Source of the DNA: Symsagittifera roscoffensis
Taxonomy: Eukaryota; Xenacoelomorpha; Acoela; Convolutidae
Direction of reading: 5' to 3'
NCBI RefSeq assembly: GCF_963678635.1
Contig: NC_087064.1
Coordinates: forward strand, 32,898,369 to 32,962,368
DNA: 64,000 bases
Shown: positions 41,260 to 51,341 of the stretch, in pieces
How the letters are laid out: each line of letters opens with the position of its first letter
Position numbering within the stretch: position 1 is the stretch's first letter
The notes under the pieces: model-generated
Databases searched by the model: none
Told to the model about the DNA's origin: nothing
Seen by the model: only the letters and a program-made list of their open reading frames with translations
Program-made: the position numbers and the translations under genes

Positions 41260-41640
41260 CAAGGTAGTGAGTCCACATTCACCTTTTGCTCCCGGTTCCT
41301 GCAAAAGCTGTTGTGCAGCCACAGACTCACATTCCGTTCTAGGTCAGCTTGTAAGACCTCTCTTTTTCGGCTTCAGTAGCACAAAGCGCTCCAGCTACTC
41401 GCTTCACCGCCGTTGTAACAGCGTTCCTGTGCGTTGGGAATGCTCTCTTGTAGGCTCCCAGTCCTATATCTAGCTGGGAGCCTTGACCATATCCTCTCAA
41501 TGGCTTTGGGTATCCTCAGAACCTTGCAGGTGGTTCTGAAAAGATCTAAGTTGTAGTTCTACTTAGTTGATCGGGTGTCAGCACAACCGTCTCCTGCTCA
41601 CTCGTGCACGCGTTGGCTTTTAATCATCGTACCGCCAGCT
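41260..41640 (-). pseudogene. ORF9-like C-terminal end, minus array
   Basis: Read in pieces on the minus strand: LDLFRTTCKVLRIP, then AYKRAFPTHRNAVTTAVKR, then the HNSFCRNRE-type ending near 41290. These match the last 100 residues of the plus copy's ORF9. Several frameshifts are present. This marks the 3' coding end of the array. Confidence 0.6.
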
Positions 41641-41698
41641 TGGCACTAACCACCACAATCGACACTGGCTGAAGCTCCTAGTAACGGCTCCACTTCTG

Positions 41699-42073
41699 TC
41701 ATAATCCGAGGTACGTCGTCCTTTTCAAAATGGTGGGGAATTCGGCGGGTAACGCTCCGCTCGCCTTCTTCTTCTGGAATTCACTCACATTACCCTCACT
41801 CAACCTCATGAAATCTTCACCCACCATTTCCTGCAACTCGCCTTCAGATCTGTTCTGGACGGCCCGAATGATCTTCGTCAGTAAATCATATGACCTCTCC
41901 GACATCCTGGCCCTCCTCACGCATTTTGGTACAGAAAAGATTTGCTCGACCAACACCTGCTGCGTCCTCGCATCCATCACCACCATGTTCGTGGGGTATT
42001 TGCTATTGCAATATGGTGCGGAGCTCGAACCCACCAGATATTTCGAACCAGTAGGTTCTATGATATGACTCAC
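41699..42073 (-). CDS. ORF8-like segment, distal half (module 2)
   Basis: 124 codons with YLVGSSSAPYCNSKYP, VEQIFSVPKCVRRARMSERS and GELQEMVGEDFM, each matching the plus copy ORF8. It follows 42003-42404 with a small frame change. Function unknown. Confidence 0.6.
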   Translation of the reverse strand: MSHIIEPTGSKYLVGSSSAPYCNSKYPTNMVVMDARTQQVLVEQIFSVPKCVRRARMSERSYDLLTKIIRAVQNRSEGELQEMVGEDFMRLSEGNVSEFQKKKASGALPAEFPTILKRTTYLGL

Positions 42074-42665
42074 TGTCTTTCAAGTTCATCTTGTTTTCTA
42101 GAGCCTCTCGCCAACCTCCAATTTTCTGCTCCGTCTGCAACGCTCCAGGGAACACTTCCACACTTAAGGACGTAACCAGCCCGTGGGCACGCTCCAGTCG
42201 TTCTAGTGATTCGATCGAGCTCGTCATACTGTAAAGTCCCAAGGCAGTGATCAAATTCACTTCCGTCACTCCGTGGCAGTCTGCAATCTTTTTCATCTCA
42301 CTTTTGTCCGACATGCTTAACCTTCCATACAACTGAGCTCGTTGGCGATGTTGCTCACTCAGCGTGTTCAGACAATGGCCCGTGCCACACACGTGTCCTT
42401 CCATTCTTCAACTGGAAGCTAGACAGGTGCCCTGTCTCAACCAATTACTCGAAGAACTTCCCCCGGAGGGTTCCGTAGATGGTCTGCCATTCTGCTTCGT
42501 TGTTTTCAGAGCCAGCATATGATGTATCATGGCCAAATCATGTAGACTCGCGTCATCAACCAAACCCAACACGATATCTGCCGTCATATCCCAGATTAAA
42601 CATGCTTCATGAGCTCCCACATGGTTACTAAGGTGGTCTTCAAGGGACCGTCCCATGAACCACAT
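42003..42665 (-). pseudogene. ORF7 end and ORF8 start (module 2)
   Basis: Covers 42408-42665 (AHEACLIWDMTADIVLGL, DLAMIHHMLAL) and 42003-42404 (EGHVCGTGHC, IADCHGVTEVNLITALGL, SVEVFPGALQTEQK). The zinc-like motif straddles the two: its second Cys is a TGA here. Downstream, where the plus copy has a TAA, this copy reads a sense codon, showing that ORF7 and ORF8 were one frame. Confidence 0.65.
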
Positions 42666-43053
42666 TTAAAGCTTACTTCCCCTCTAGCTCAGGAACAGAG
42701 GGTTCGACCACTCTTTCCTCCAAAATAATTCCCAGCTTGGGTTGTTCCGCCATCAGTATGCCAGTTTCCTTGACTCGCTCGACCCAGAAATCAAGTATCA
42801 AGACCTGCTCGTAGTCAAAATATGCCTCACTGGCGTCCTCGTCCACAAAGGGATTGTACGCCATCCCTGGTATGCCTGACACATATTGGAATGATTTCAG
42901 CTTCCCCAAGGTTGCATAATCTTTCTGTTGCCTGACTGCCTCAATTGACTCACGGCTTACTTTCAACTCTTTGTTGGCGTATCTCCAGCCTGCGATAGCT
43001 TTCTTTATCAAAATTCTCTTTACTCGGTATGAGCAGCGGCATGTCCTGATATA
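42506..43053 (-). repeat. duplicated block D2 (partner 44793-45323)
   Basis: About 548 bp, nearly identical to 44793-45323; the partner lacks 18 bp at about 42540, flanked by ATCA repeats. It abuts block D1 exactly at 43054. Confidence 0.85.
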
Positions 43054-43345
43054 GTTGCACCAGCATTTGGTACAAAAGAAGACTCTTTCCGCCCAGCTTA
43101 AGTTTATTGTGCGAGGTCAACGCCTCCAATGCCGCTCCCGAAAAACTCAACGTGAACATCAACTGTCCTGCCGTGTGGAAAAAAGGATTCGCCATCAATG
43201 GCAACGCTGATGACGCTGCTCTCATCACATCTTCAAAATACTCAAGCAGCAGGTTCTCCCAAGATCGCCCCAACTGGTTTCCCAACTCTTGCTTGTTAAC
43301 TTCGGCCTTCTGCTGGGTAGCCCAATGCCGCCCCTTGCGGGACAC
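42673..43345 (-). pseudogene. ORF7-like YVSG/AYNPF domain, copy in module 2
   Basis: Reads GRSWENLLLEYFEDVM (43345-42950) and then, after a frame change at the 43054 breakpoint, ANKELKVSRESIEAV, SFQYVSGIPGMAYNPF and FDYEQVLILDFW (43011-42673). The junction joins block D1 to block D2, so this chimera was created by duplication. Confidence 0.65.
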
Positions 43346-44785
43346 CCCAAGATCAAGCTCGTTCAGGCAACTCTCTAGTCTCCAGAGCTATCCACCAAGG
43401 CCGAGCGGTATTCCTCGTCGCATTTCTCTCCAGAGGGTTGCACGTCACTTGCTCCCCAATGGCTTGATGTTGCGTCGAAAGCCACTCCTTGCGGATGTCC
43501 ACTTACCACGTCTGTCCACTAGTCGAACCCCTCTTCACATTGGTCTTCTGGGGTTTGAAGTCATCCTCCGTTCCCGGAGTCGTCGAGGCTTCCATTTCCC
43601 CCCCGGGTGCTGAGCTACTCTTGTAGGCCGCTGTTTTCCCTCGCGCTAGATTCCTGGGAGCTTGCTCTTTTAGATTCTTCTCTGAAACTGCATCCGCCGA
43701 AGGACTCGCTTCCTCTGTCTCCCGTTTCCTTTGGACCTTATTCCCTTACTCGGGGGCGTTGTCACCACCATCACTGACTCCACTTCTTTGTCCAGGTCCT
43801 TCTTTTCCAACTCTTGCCTGCCCCTTCTCTAGCCTTAAGACTTTTAGAATTTTAAATCAAATTACTAGTCTTATTTTTATCATCCACCTCAACACTTTTT
43901 TTTCATCAGTTTTTTTTGTTTAGATTAGATTTATCTTTACATGGGTTAGCACCGGCGTCCTGCTTCTTCTTCCTTAGGCCAATCGTCTTCTCGAGCAGCC
44001 CTTTCCTCACTTTCTCGTCCAGTCCAGTGGCGATCAGGACTGGCTCTACAAATTTCACTACTGTACTCCACAGCTCTTCCTTGAAGTCATCTACTCCAAC
44101 TTTGTTTTCCACCCTCTGGTTGAACTCATCCAGTGCTCAAAAACATGTCTTTGTTGCCTGGAAAGGTGTTCTCCTCCCTTGCTTCGTCCGTTAGGAGCAC
44201 CATACTCATGTTAGATGGTTCACTCGGTAGTTGCAGCTCAAGATTCTTCTGGGGAGATCCCAAAGGTGGGGTGGCCGTGTTTGCCCAGTCGTCCCCGCTA
44301 AGATCTTCTAGAAGCTCACAGGTGGTGCCGGGGCTAAACTCTCTGTTCGTTGTCCCTCCGTCTGGCGTATTTCCCACCTCCATTTCCTCTGCAGCTTCGC
44401 TGAGAGTTTGGTCCATGCTCTTCCCCTCTCCTGACTCCGGCTGGTTCCTCTCTAACGCGGCAGTGAATCTGTTCTCTATGGAAGGTTCCTTCTGTCTCCT
44501 GGGGTTCCCACAGACAGGGGTAAAGGTGTTGTCGGGTCTGATGTCTTATACTCCAAGAAAGATACATACAGGGGTCCTGCCGCATTCAGCTTTTTCCCTT
44601 CTTGCCTCAACTCCAACTCCTCCAGACCATAAGGCGCTCGGTAATTTCTCGTGGCAAACATCATATCGTCCTTCAGAGCCATATGAGCCTCCTCCACGAT
44701 CATCCTTCCATCGTCATAAATTGGCAGTTTGTTCTCGAGTCCAGCCTCCTCAAGTGTTCTCAAGACATCTCGAACCTCAAACTTA
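43054..44785 (-). repeat. duplicated block D1 (partner 47980-49709)
   Basis: About 1.73 kb, nearly identical to 47980-49709 (constant offset of 4,926 over most of its length). The non-coding middle is as well matched as the coding parts, so the copies are recent or an assembly artefact. Confidence 0.9.
43346..43905. other. no gene supported inside block D1
   Basis: A 168-codon plus-strand ORF here (43107-43613) is repeated at 48033-48539 only because the whole block is duplicated. It runs opposite to the family's coding strand and is not called. On the minus strand the frame is broken, although charged low-complexity peptide fragments suggest decayed ORF6 sequence. Confidence 0.5.
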
Positions 44786-44934
44786 GCGGGCATCAGAGCC
44801 AGCATATGATGTATCATGGCCAAATCAACCAAACCCAACACGATATCTGCCGTCATATCCCAGATTAAACATGCTTCATGAGCTCCCACATGGTTACTAA
44901 GGTGGTCTTCAAGGGACCGTCCCATGAACCACAT
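43906..44934 (-). pseudogene. ORF6-like segment, copy 2, fused to ORF7 piece
   Basis: 44934-44476 begins with the ORF7 piece AHEACLIWDMTADIVLGL and runs in frame into MALKDDMMFATRNYRAPYG-type ORF6 sequence across the D2/D1 border. 44416-44126 continues the acidic stretch, and 44112-43906 carries VGVDDFKEELWSTVVKFVEP and a Lys-rich end. The fusion is a product of the block duplication and is not a family feature. Confidence 0.55.
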
Positions 44935-44941
44935 TTAAAGC

Positions 44942-45290
44942 TTACTTCCCCTCTAGCTCAGGAACAGAGGGTTCGACCACTCTTTCCTCCAAAATAATTC
45001 CCAGCTTGGGTTGTTCCGCCATCAGTATGCCAGTTTCCTTGACTCGCTTGACCCAGAAATCAAGTATCAAGACCTGCTCGTAGTCAAAATATGCCTCACT
45101 GGCGTCCTCGTCCACAAAGGGATTGTACGCCATCCCTGGTATGCCTGACACATATTGGAATGATTTCAGCTTCCCCAGGGTTGCATAATCTTTCTGTTGC
45201 CTGACTGCCTCAATTGACTCACGGCTTACTTTCAACTCTTTGTTGGCGTATCTCCAGCCTGCGATAGCTTTCTTTATCAAAAGTCTCTTT
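44942..45290 (-). CDS. ORF7-like YVSG/AYNPF domain, copy in block D2b
   Basis: 112 codons almost identical to 42673-43011 because of the D2 duplication: ANKELKVSRESIEAV, YVSGIPGMAYNPF, FDYEQVLILDFW. Upstream it joins the natural neighbour at 45383-45694, so this copy keeps the original order. Confidence 0.65.
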
Positions 45291-45382
45291 ACTCGGTATG
45301 AGCAGCGGCATGTCCTGATATAGCTCCAGGAGAGCCCTCAGAAAATTTCGTTCACGATCAACTGCCCCTTGCTGAATAATTT

Positions 45383-46158
45383 TTACACATTCTTCCAGTA
45401 CAGGGGTGGGAATGCTTCCACCACGAACCTCGCAAAGCAAGGAGCATCTTTGCAATTAGCCCAGGCTATCGCGGAATCGTCTCTGCTAATCAACACTCGC
45501 AGGGATTCCATCAGTTCCAGCTCCTGTTCCTTCGACTTCGAGTCATTATTGGCCTCGTACTCCGAACTCTTGATCCCCATTAGGCACCAGGCCAATCGCA
45601 CCTGCAAGTCAGTTCTCGCACATGAGTAGGCCAGGTACACTGCCACCTTCGCCGGTGCATGAATGGCCTCGTCGAAGTATCTCTGGAGGGCCACCCTCTA
45701 AGAGGTTTCTAACAGTTTTCCCAGCCCGATCTCATTTGCCTCCGAGGACATCACAGTGCCATATTCCTTCCGATTCAGATAAGAGTCCTTCGTCAGTTGC
45801 TTCAAGTACTCCTGCATGGCGTGCTTTTCGCTCCAGGCCATCAGGGGCCCTCTCGCTGAGTTTCTCGCCTTGAGCATCTCCACATAACCCACGGCGGAAT
45901 CCCCATGTGGACTGAGTCGGGTACTGTAATCCGACTGTACTCAACCACGCCGAGTTGTCCCTCCAGTTTCATCCGGGCCATTTTCGTCCGCGAGGATTTG
46001 TAGTCACCGAGCCCTCGAGATCCACACTGACTGAAGACCTCCATTTCAAGCTTTGTATCCGCCAATGTCTGTATATTTTTCTTTGACCTCGTGGCTGTTG
46101 AGGTCAAACTTGCCAATAGCATAGGGGGACTCAAGTCTCCGGTTGTAATCAATGGCAT
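45383..46158 (-). pseudogene. ORF6 end and ORF7 start (module 2)
   Basis: 46158-45841 matches the end of ORF6 (PLITTGDLSPPMLLASL, LEMEVFSQCGSRGLGDYK, VVEYSRITVPDSV); it reads Ser-Arg where the plus copy has its TGA. 45892-45698 continues (GYVEMLKARNSARG), and 45694-45383 gives LQRYFDEAIHAPAK, VRLAWCLMG and CFARFVVEA. Frameshifts separate the pieces. Confidence 0.65.
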
Positions 46159-46179
46159 GTATTGATTCCGCTGTTGGTG

Positions 46180-46224
46180 ACCTCGACTCTCGATATTTCG
46201 TCACCTCGACTCTCGATATTTCGG
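46180..46224. repeat. 22-bp tandem duplication at a module junction
   Basis: CCTCGACTCTCGATATTTCG occurs twice in a row, exactly between the end of module 1 and the resumption at an earlier polyprotein position in module 2. This is a typical footprint of slipped or switched copying. Confidence 0.8.
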
Positions 46225-46249
46225 CATCGAGCTCACCACGAAAAGGGTG

Positions 46250-46516
46250 ACCTTGTGCGGATGGTCAGGTAACCCGATTGACCGAATTTCTTCCACGTTT
46301 CATATCAAGCAGAAGTTGAAATGCTCCGGATATCACACTTTCTGTGCCAGGCAGTGGCATGGGCATTCCCCATGTGTCAGGTTGATACTCCGGAGGTTGC
46401 GTTATCCCGAAGTTTCCAGCAGAGGTTCAAATTCCATCATGTTCTCATGTGTTACGTCATTTTCCTCCATGGCTGGGGCACTATTAATCGCTTTCGCGAT
46501 CGTGTTCTGTCTCTAG
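46250..46516 (-). pseudogene. ORF9-like N-terminal part (module 1)
   Basis: With frame changes the minus strand reads RNLRSINLTHGECPCHCL, WYPEH-like and GLPDHPHKV, paralleling RNWRSIMLTHDEFSCHCL and GLSDSSQPI of the plus copy. Truncated at the junction near 46200. Confidence 0.45.
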
Positions 46517-46544
46517 AAATCACTCGTGTTTTCGCTTTCTAAGC

Positions 46545-47271
46545 TCAAGAATTCTTCCCCCAGACCTCACTCAAGTTCTCTTTTTGATCCTCCGGCACAG
46601 CTCCCAGGATCTTCCTCAACGGTCTCTGTGAGTGATGCGAAATTCGGGCCAGGCGTGCACATTTGGGTATCGAGAAGGCTTTGTCAATTAACACCCTCTG
46701 ACTAGATGTCTCCACCATCGCCATTTGTAATTGGTAGTGGCTTCCACACAGATTGGCTATTACCGATCTCACCAGAGATTTCGCATTCGTCGGTAAACTG
46801 CGAGCACCAATTGGGAAACCCTATCTCCGCTTCAAGACCAATTTTCCATCCTCGGATGGGCTTCTGGACCATTTGTAACACTCCAGGCCATGACTCCACG
46901 CTCAAAGCCGTCACCAATTGGTGCCCGGATTCTAGCATCTCCAGTGATTGCAAGCTGCACATCCTCGAGAAGAATCCCAATGCCGTTGCTATAATCACCG
47001 TGGTGCTCGCATAGCATTCAGCCACTATCTGCACCTCACTTTTCTCCTTCTCCGTGATGTCACTAAATCACGTGGCTAGCTCTTCCTTCTGGAACAATTG
47101 TATTCTGACGCAGGATCGTCCATCACAAGAATGTTCTCCACCTCCACACACCAGGTCCAGACAACTACCCGGTTCCATCTTCTTCACTAGTTTTTCTTGC
47201 TTGCTCGTCGTTTCCTCTGATTTTTTCCGATGAAGTAAGATTGGTTTGTGCACCACATTCATTTTCCCCAA
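46545..47271 (-). pseudogene. ORF7 zinc-like motif and ORF8 (module 1)
   Basis: 47271-47068 carries CLDLVCGGGEHSCDGRSC, the C-X4-C-X4-H-X-C-X4-C pattern of the plus copy with most other residues changed. 47034-46702 reads ATALGFFSRMCSLQSLEML and SVESWPGVLQMVQK; 46772-46545 reads IDKAFSIPKCARLARIS and LRKILGAVPEDQKENL. This lineage is clearly more diverged than module 2. Confidence 0.65.
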
Positions 47272-47375
47272 ATCTTCATCCTTCGCTTTTGACAGTCTCG
47301 CTCAGTCCTTGATTTCTTCAATCAGACTCGCGTGGGGATGAGGGCACCAAGAGAGTCTCACCAACTTCCAAACAG

Positions 47376-48271
47376 TCACCAAATTTGTGACCAACTTGTC
47401 TTAGATTTTCCCATCTTTAGCTCGACCCTCTTGTTCGAGAGCGGCACGCTGATCACCTCTGGTATCTTTTCAAGTAACAGACCCACGCTTGGCCTTTCCT
47501 GTTCCGTCGGATCGATCTCGACGATTTTCTCCGTCCAGAACTTTAACAACTCCACCACCTCGAAATTCATATAGGCGTTTCCGGCCTCCGAACCCAAGAA
47601 ATGGTTGTAAGCTATTCCCATCACTCCAGACACATATTGATATTCTCTACGTTTTCTGGGTTTCGCATATTCTTCTGCTCGGGCCAAGTTACAAGTTACG
47701 ATGTACGTCATGCACCTCCTCGAATTTCTTGTTGTATTTCATCAAATTTCCCATGGCTCTCTAGAGATTGCCTTGACCTCTCTTCTTTTTCGATTCCAGT
47801 TCTCTGATATACTTTCAGGATAACAGTGGAGACTCTCCTTTCCATGGTTTTACTTCCCTTTGCTTTTTGATGGCACATTTGTACAGTAGTGTCGGTTATC
47901 ATTGACATAATCCACCTCAAGAAACAAATGGGATCTTTTCTTCTCGCTAGGCTTAATCCCGAGTTGTCTCGAGCAATATGTTGCACCAGCATTTGGTACA
48001 AATGAAGACTCTTTCCGCCCAGCTTAAGTTTATTGTGCGAGGTCAACGCCTCCAATGCCGCTCCCGAAAAACTCAACGTGAACATCAACTGTCCTGCCGT
48101 GTGGAAAAAAGGATTCGCCATCAATGGCAACGCTGATGACGCTGCTCTCATCACATCTTCAAAATACTCAAGCAGCAGGTTCTCCCAAGATCGCCCCAAC
48201 TGGTTTCCCAACTCTTGCTTGTTAACTTCGGCCTTCTGCTGGGTAGCCCAATGCCGCCCCTTGCGGGACAC
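47376..48271 (-). pseudogene. ORF7-like helical and YVSG/AYNPF domain (module 1)
   Basis: 48271-47708 reads SWENLLLEYFEDVMRAAS, AGQLMFTLSFSGAAL and CFLRWIMSMI; 47711-47376 reads YQYVSGVMGIAYNHF and NFEVVELLKFW. This is the natural continuation of block D1b and represents a separate lineage from the 42673-45290 copies. One frame change lies near 47710. Confidence 0.65.
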
Positions 48272-48831
48272 CCCAAGATCAAGCTCGTTCAGGCAACTCT
48301 CTAGTCTCCAGAGCTATCCACCAAGGCCGAGCGGTATTCCTCGTCGCATTTCTCTCCAGAGGGTCGCACGTCACTTGCTCCCCAATGGCTTGATGTTGCG
48401 TCGAAAGCCACTCCTTGCGGATGTCCACTTACCACGTCTGTCCACTAGTCGAACCCCTCTTCACATTGGTCTTCTGGGGTTTGAAGTCATCCTCCGTTCC
48501 CGGAGTCGTCGAGGCTTCCATTTCCCCCCTGGGTGCTGAGCTACTCTTGTAGGCCGCTGTTTTCCCTCGCGCTAGAATCCTGGGAGCTTGCTCTTTTAGA
48601 TTCTTCTCTGAAACTGCATCCGCCGAAGGACTCGCTTCCTCTGTCTCCCGTTTCCTTTGGACCTTATTCCCTTACTCGGGGGCGTTGTCACCACCATCAC
48701 TGACTCCACTTCTTTGTCCAGGTCCTTCTTTTCCAACTCTTGCCTGCCCCTTCTCTAGCCTTAAGACTTTTAGAATTTTAAATCAAATTACTAGTCTTAT
48801 TTTTATCATCCACCTCAACACTTTTTTTTCA
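48272..48831. other. no gene supported inside block D1b
   Basis: Same content as 43346-43905. Minus-strand frames are broken, and the plus-strand ORF 48033-48539 is a duplicated shadow. Confidence 0.5.
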
Positions 48832-49609
48832 TCAGTTTTTTTTGTTTAGATTAGATTTATCTTTACATGGGTTAGCACCGGCGTCCTGCTTCTTCTTCCT
48901 TAGGCCAATCGTCTTCTCGAGCAGCCCTTTCCTCACTTTCTCGTCCAGTCCAGTGGCGATCAGGACTGGCTCTACAAACTTCACTACTGTACTCCACAGC
49001 TCTTCCTTGAAGTCATCTACTCCAACTTTGTTTTCCACCCTCTGGTTGAACTCATCCAGTGCTCAAAAACATGTCTTTGTTGCCTGGAAAGGTGTTCTCC
49101 TCCCTTGCTTCGTCCGCTAGGAGCACCATACCCATGTTAGATGGTTCACTCGGTAGTTGCAGCTCAAGATTCTTCCGGGGAGATCCCAAAGGTGGGGTGG
49201 CCGTGTTTGCCCAGTCTTCCCCACTAAGTTCTTGTAGTAGCTCACAGGTGGTGCCGGGGCTAAACTCGTTGTTCGTTGCCCCTCCGTCTGGCGTTTTTCC
49301 CACCTCCATTTCCTCTCCAGCTTCGCTGAGGGTTTCGTCCATGCTCTTCCCCTCTCCTGACTCCGGCTGGTTCCTCTCTAGCGCGGCAGTGGTTCTGTTC
49401 TCTACTGGAAGGTTCCTTCTGTCTCCTGGGGTTTCCACAGACAGGGGTAAAGGTGTTGTCGGGTCTGCTGTCTTAAACTCCGTGAAGGATACATACAGGG
49501 GTCCTGCTGCAATTAGCCTTTTCCCTTCATGCCTCAACTCCAACTCCTCCAGACCATAAGGCGCTCGGTAATTTCTCGTGGCAAACATCATATCGTCCTT
49601 CAGAGCCAA
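48832..49609 (-). pseudogene. ORF6-like charged segment (module 1)
   Basis: 49609-49052 is 185 codons, acidic and Pro/Thr/Ser-rich (APYGLEELELRHEGK, PLGSPRKNLELQLPSEPS), and ends shortly before 49038-48832 with VGVDDFKEELWSTVVKFVEP and ATGLDEKVRKGLLEK. The latter matches the helical block of the plus copy ORF6; the disordered part is only similar in composition. Confidence 0.6.
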
Positions 49610-49830
49610 TTACGCTCCTCCACGATCATCCTTCCATCGTCATAAATTGGCAGTTTGTTCTCGAGTCCAGCCTCCTCAAGTGTTCTAAAGACATCTCGAA
49701 CTTCAAACTTGAGGGCCATCGAGCCTCGCATCTTCTTCGCTTGTGTAGTCCACGAATTTAGCTTAATCTCACACGTGTGGAAATACACCGCTGCCGAGTA
49801 TCCAATGAACAAAGAATCCCAGCCATTCAT
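49600..49830 (-). CDS. polyprotein segment linking ORF5 to ORF6
   Basis: 76 codons: SLFIGYSAAVYFHTCEIK parallels TYFVGRNSAVLQYTRFAY of the plus copy, followed by KFEVRDVFRTLEEAGLENK. The segment starts at an internal Met in a frame broken near 49850-49930. Confidence 0.5.
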   Translation of the reverse strand: MNGWDSLFIGYSAAVYFHTCEIKLNSWTTQAKKMRGSMALKFEVRDVFRTLEEAGLENKLPIYDDGRMIVEERNWL

Positions 49831-49929
49831 GAATTCTCTCTGTTGTCTTTCTACTGTGGCTCTCGCGTGTAGGGAAGGGATTACCAGACGCTGTTCATTC
49901 CCAGGGTCATTCTTCTCACCGTCGGGAAC

Positions 49930-50373
49930 TCATTCCCGCTCTAGTATCGTTTCCAATTCCTTCTTCGTGAAATCGAAACTCCTCGTCCACGCCGGGATTC
50001 TCATGACTTCCCTCCTGTCCTTCGTCACTCGATTCAGGTTCCAAAACTTGGGATAGACCTCGATGGAACCGTCCCGTTTTCCTCCCATTCTGCACTGCAG
50101 TTGTCCCCTGAAATTTTGTACCACTAGCTCTGGATCCTTTACTTTTACAAAAAGCACCGTCTCACTCATCTGCGCTCTCAAGTCTTCTTGTCTGCACCAG
50201 TTGAGTGCTGTCCCATCTAGAATGCTGATCAGGCTCACATACACCACCGAGTGTCGATACGCCACCACGAGTGGATCCGGGAATGCATACGTCACTGCTG
50301 GCCCGTAGACGCAGGTCACCACTTCCCCAAGCCTCTGATCATCCCCACTGGGTCGGATATCACGGCCAAACAC
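49930..50373 (-). CDS. polyprotein segment after ORF5, intact across the plus-copy frameshift
   Basis: 147 codons reading VYGPAVTYAFPDPLVVAYR, ISILDGTALNWCRQ, VLFVKVKDPELVVQNF and IEVYPKFWNLNRV in a single frame. It proves that the break at about 33545 in the plus copy is a mutation. Unknown fold, probably beta-rich. Confidence 0.65.
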   Translation of the reverse strand: MFGRDIRPSGDDQRLGEVVTCVYGPAVTYAFPDPLVVAYRHSVVYVSLISILDGTALNWCRQEDLRAQMSETVLFVKVKDPELVVQNFRGQLQCRMGGKRDGSIEVYPKFWNLNRVTKDRREVMRIPAWTRSFDFTKKELETILERE

Positions 50374-50519
50374 AAGTTAGTCAGAAGGGGTATGCCCCCA
50401 ATAGCCTCTCTCAACTCTTCTCTCGTCTAGGGGTTTCTTTCCTCGCCCATCAAAAATCGATTTTGCATCAGCAGGTACTCCACAAGCAATGTCTTCAGTC
50501 CGGCAGCACACTTGTTTGA
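50374..50519. other. short broken stretch between ORF5 segments
   Basis: The frame is interrupted by a stop near 50375, but the translated fragments (GVPADAKSIFDG, RGYWGHTPSD) look like decayed coding sequence. Confidence 0.4.
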
Positions 50520-51289
50520 TTAAGTCTCCATACTCGGGTGAGCCTTCCTTACCGACAGGGGTTCACCATACTTCATCAACCGATGAAACACCATCAATTC
50601 CCCATGCGTCAAGAGTATCAGCGTCAGATACCCATCAATCCGGAATGTTCCTACGCCCATACTGAACATGTACGCCGGCACCATTTTGAACAGGTACCTG
50701 GGGTACACCAGATACAAAGCCAGCAAGAGGTTGATGGGCATACTCAAGAGCTCCTGCACGAACGCTTCAAAGATGGTGTTTCCTGCGTAGAACACCTCTT
50801 TCAGATACTTCTTTTCCCAGCATGGACTCAAGAATCTCAAGATTTTATGGTCCCTCTTGGTCTTCAGCTCGCCCTTCGCATGGTTCGTACAGAAACCTCC
50901 AACAGTGACTTCATTAGCATGCTCCCACATTAGCATGTTCAAGAATCTTAAAATTTTAAGGTCCCTCTTGGTCTTCAGCTCGCCCTTTGCATGGTTCGTA
51001 CAGAAACCTCCAACAGTGACTTCATCACAAATGTCCCCACCGTCATATCCCTCTCTTCCGCCACCTCTAGCTGCTCCTCAAGAAAATTCCATATTTGTTT
51101 GATGAGGGTTGGAGCACTCTCCCTCGTATTGTCCGTCGCATTCTCAAGCCTCGGGGTCAGAAATAGCCATCTGCCTCTTTCTTGTGTTAAGCAATATCCT
51201 ATCGACTCTAATTGTTTCTCGGCCGCGGTCTCATTCTTTTTTTCATTATTTGGTCTTCTCGCACTGCTGGTGGAGCTCGCGATAGTCAA
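50520..51289 (-). pseudogene. ORF5-like C-terminal part with local duplication
   Basis: 51289-50975 aligns with the plus ORF5 around residues 490-590 (RRPNNEKKNETAAEKQLES, SAPTLIKQIWNFLEEQ). 50942-50520 aligns with its end (KEVFYAGNTIFEAFVQEL, FRIDGYLTLILLTHGEL). A 110-bp tandem duplication at 50829-51020 sits between them and breaks the frame. Confidence 0.6.
50829..51020. repeat. 110-bp imperfect tandem duplication
   Basis: CAAGAATCT(C/T)A(A/G)(A/G)ATTTTA begins both copies (50829 and 50939), each followed by GGTCCCTCTTGGTCTTCAGC and CCTCCAACAGTGACTTCAT. It interrupts the ORF5 homologue. Confidence 0.85.
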
Positions 51290-51341
51290 ATCTATGCTCC
51301 GGAACCACAGGCTGGCTGTTAGCGGGGTTAGCGCAGGATGA

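Noticed and set aside
41057-41473. 138-codon plus-strand ORF with a hydrophobic, Cys-rich stretch.
   Set aside because: It is the reverse of the minus-strand ORF9 ending, which has a clear homologue in the plus element.
42400-42430. TGA at a conserved Cys position of the CX4CX4HXCX4C motif, possibly selenocysteine.
   Set aside because: The copy has other lesions, TGC/TGT to TGA is one step, and no selenocysteine insertion structure could be shown.
43107-43613. 168-codon plus-strand ORF repeated at 48033-48539.
   Set aside because: Opposite to the coding strand of the family and repeated only because block D1 is duplicated.
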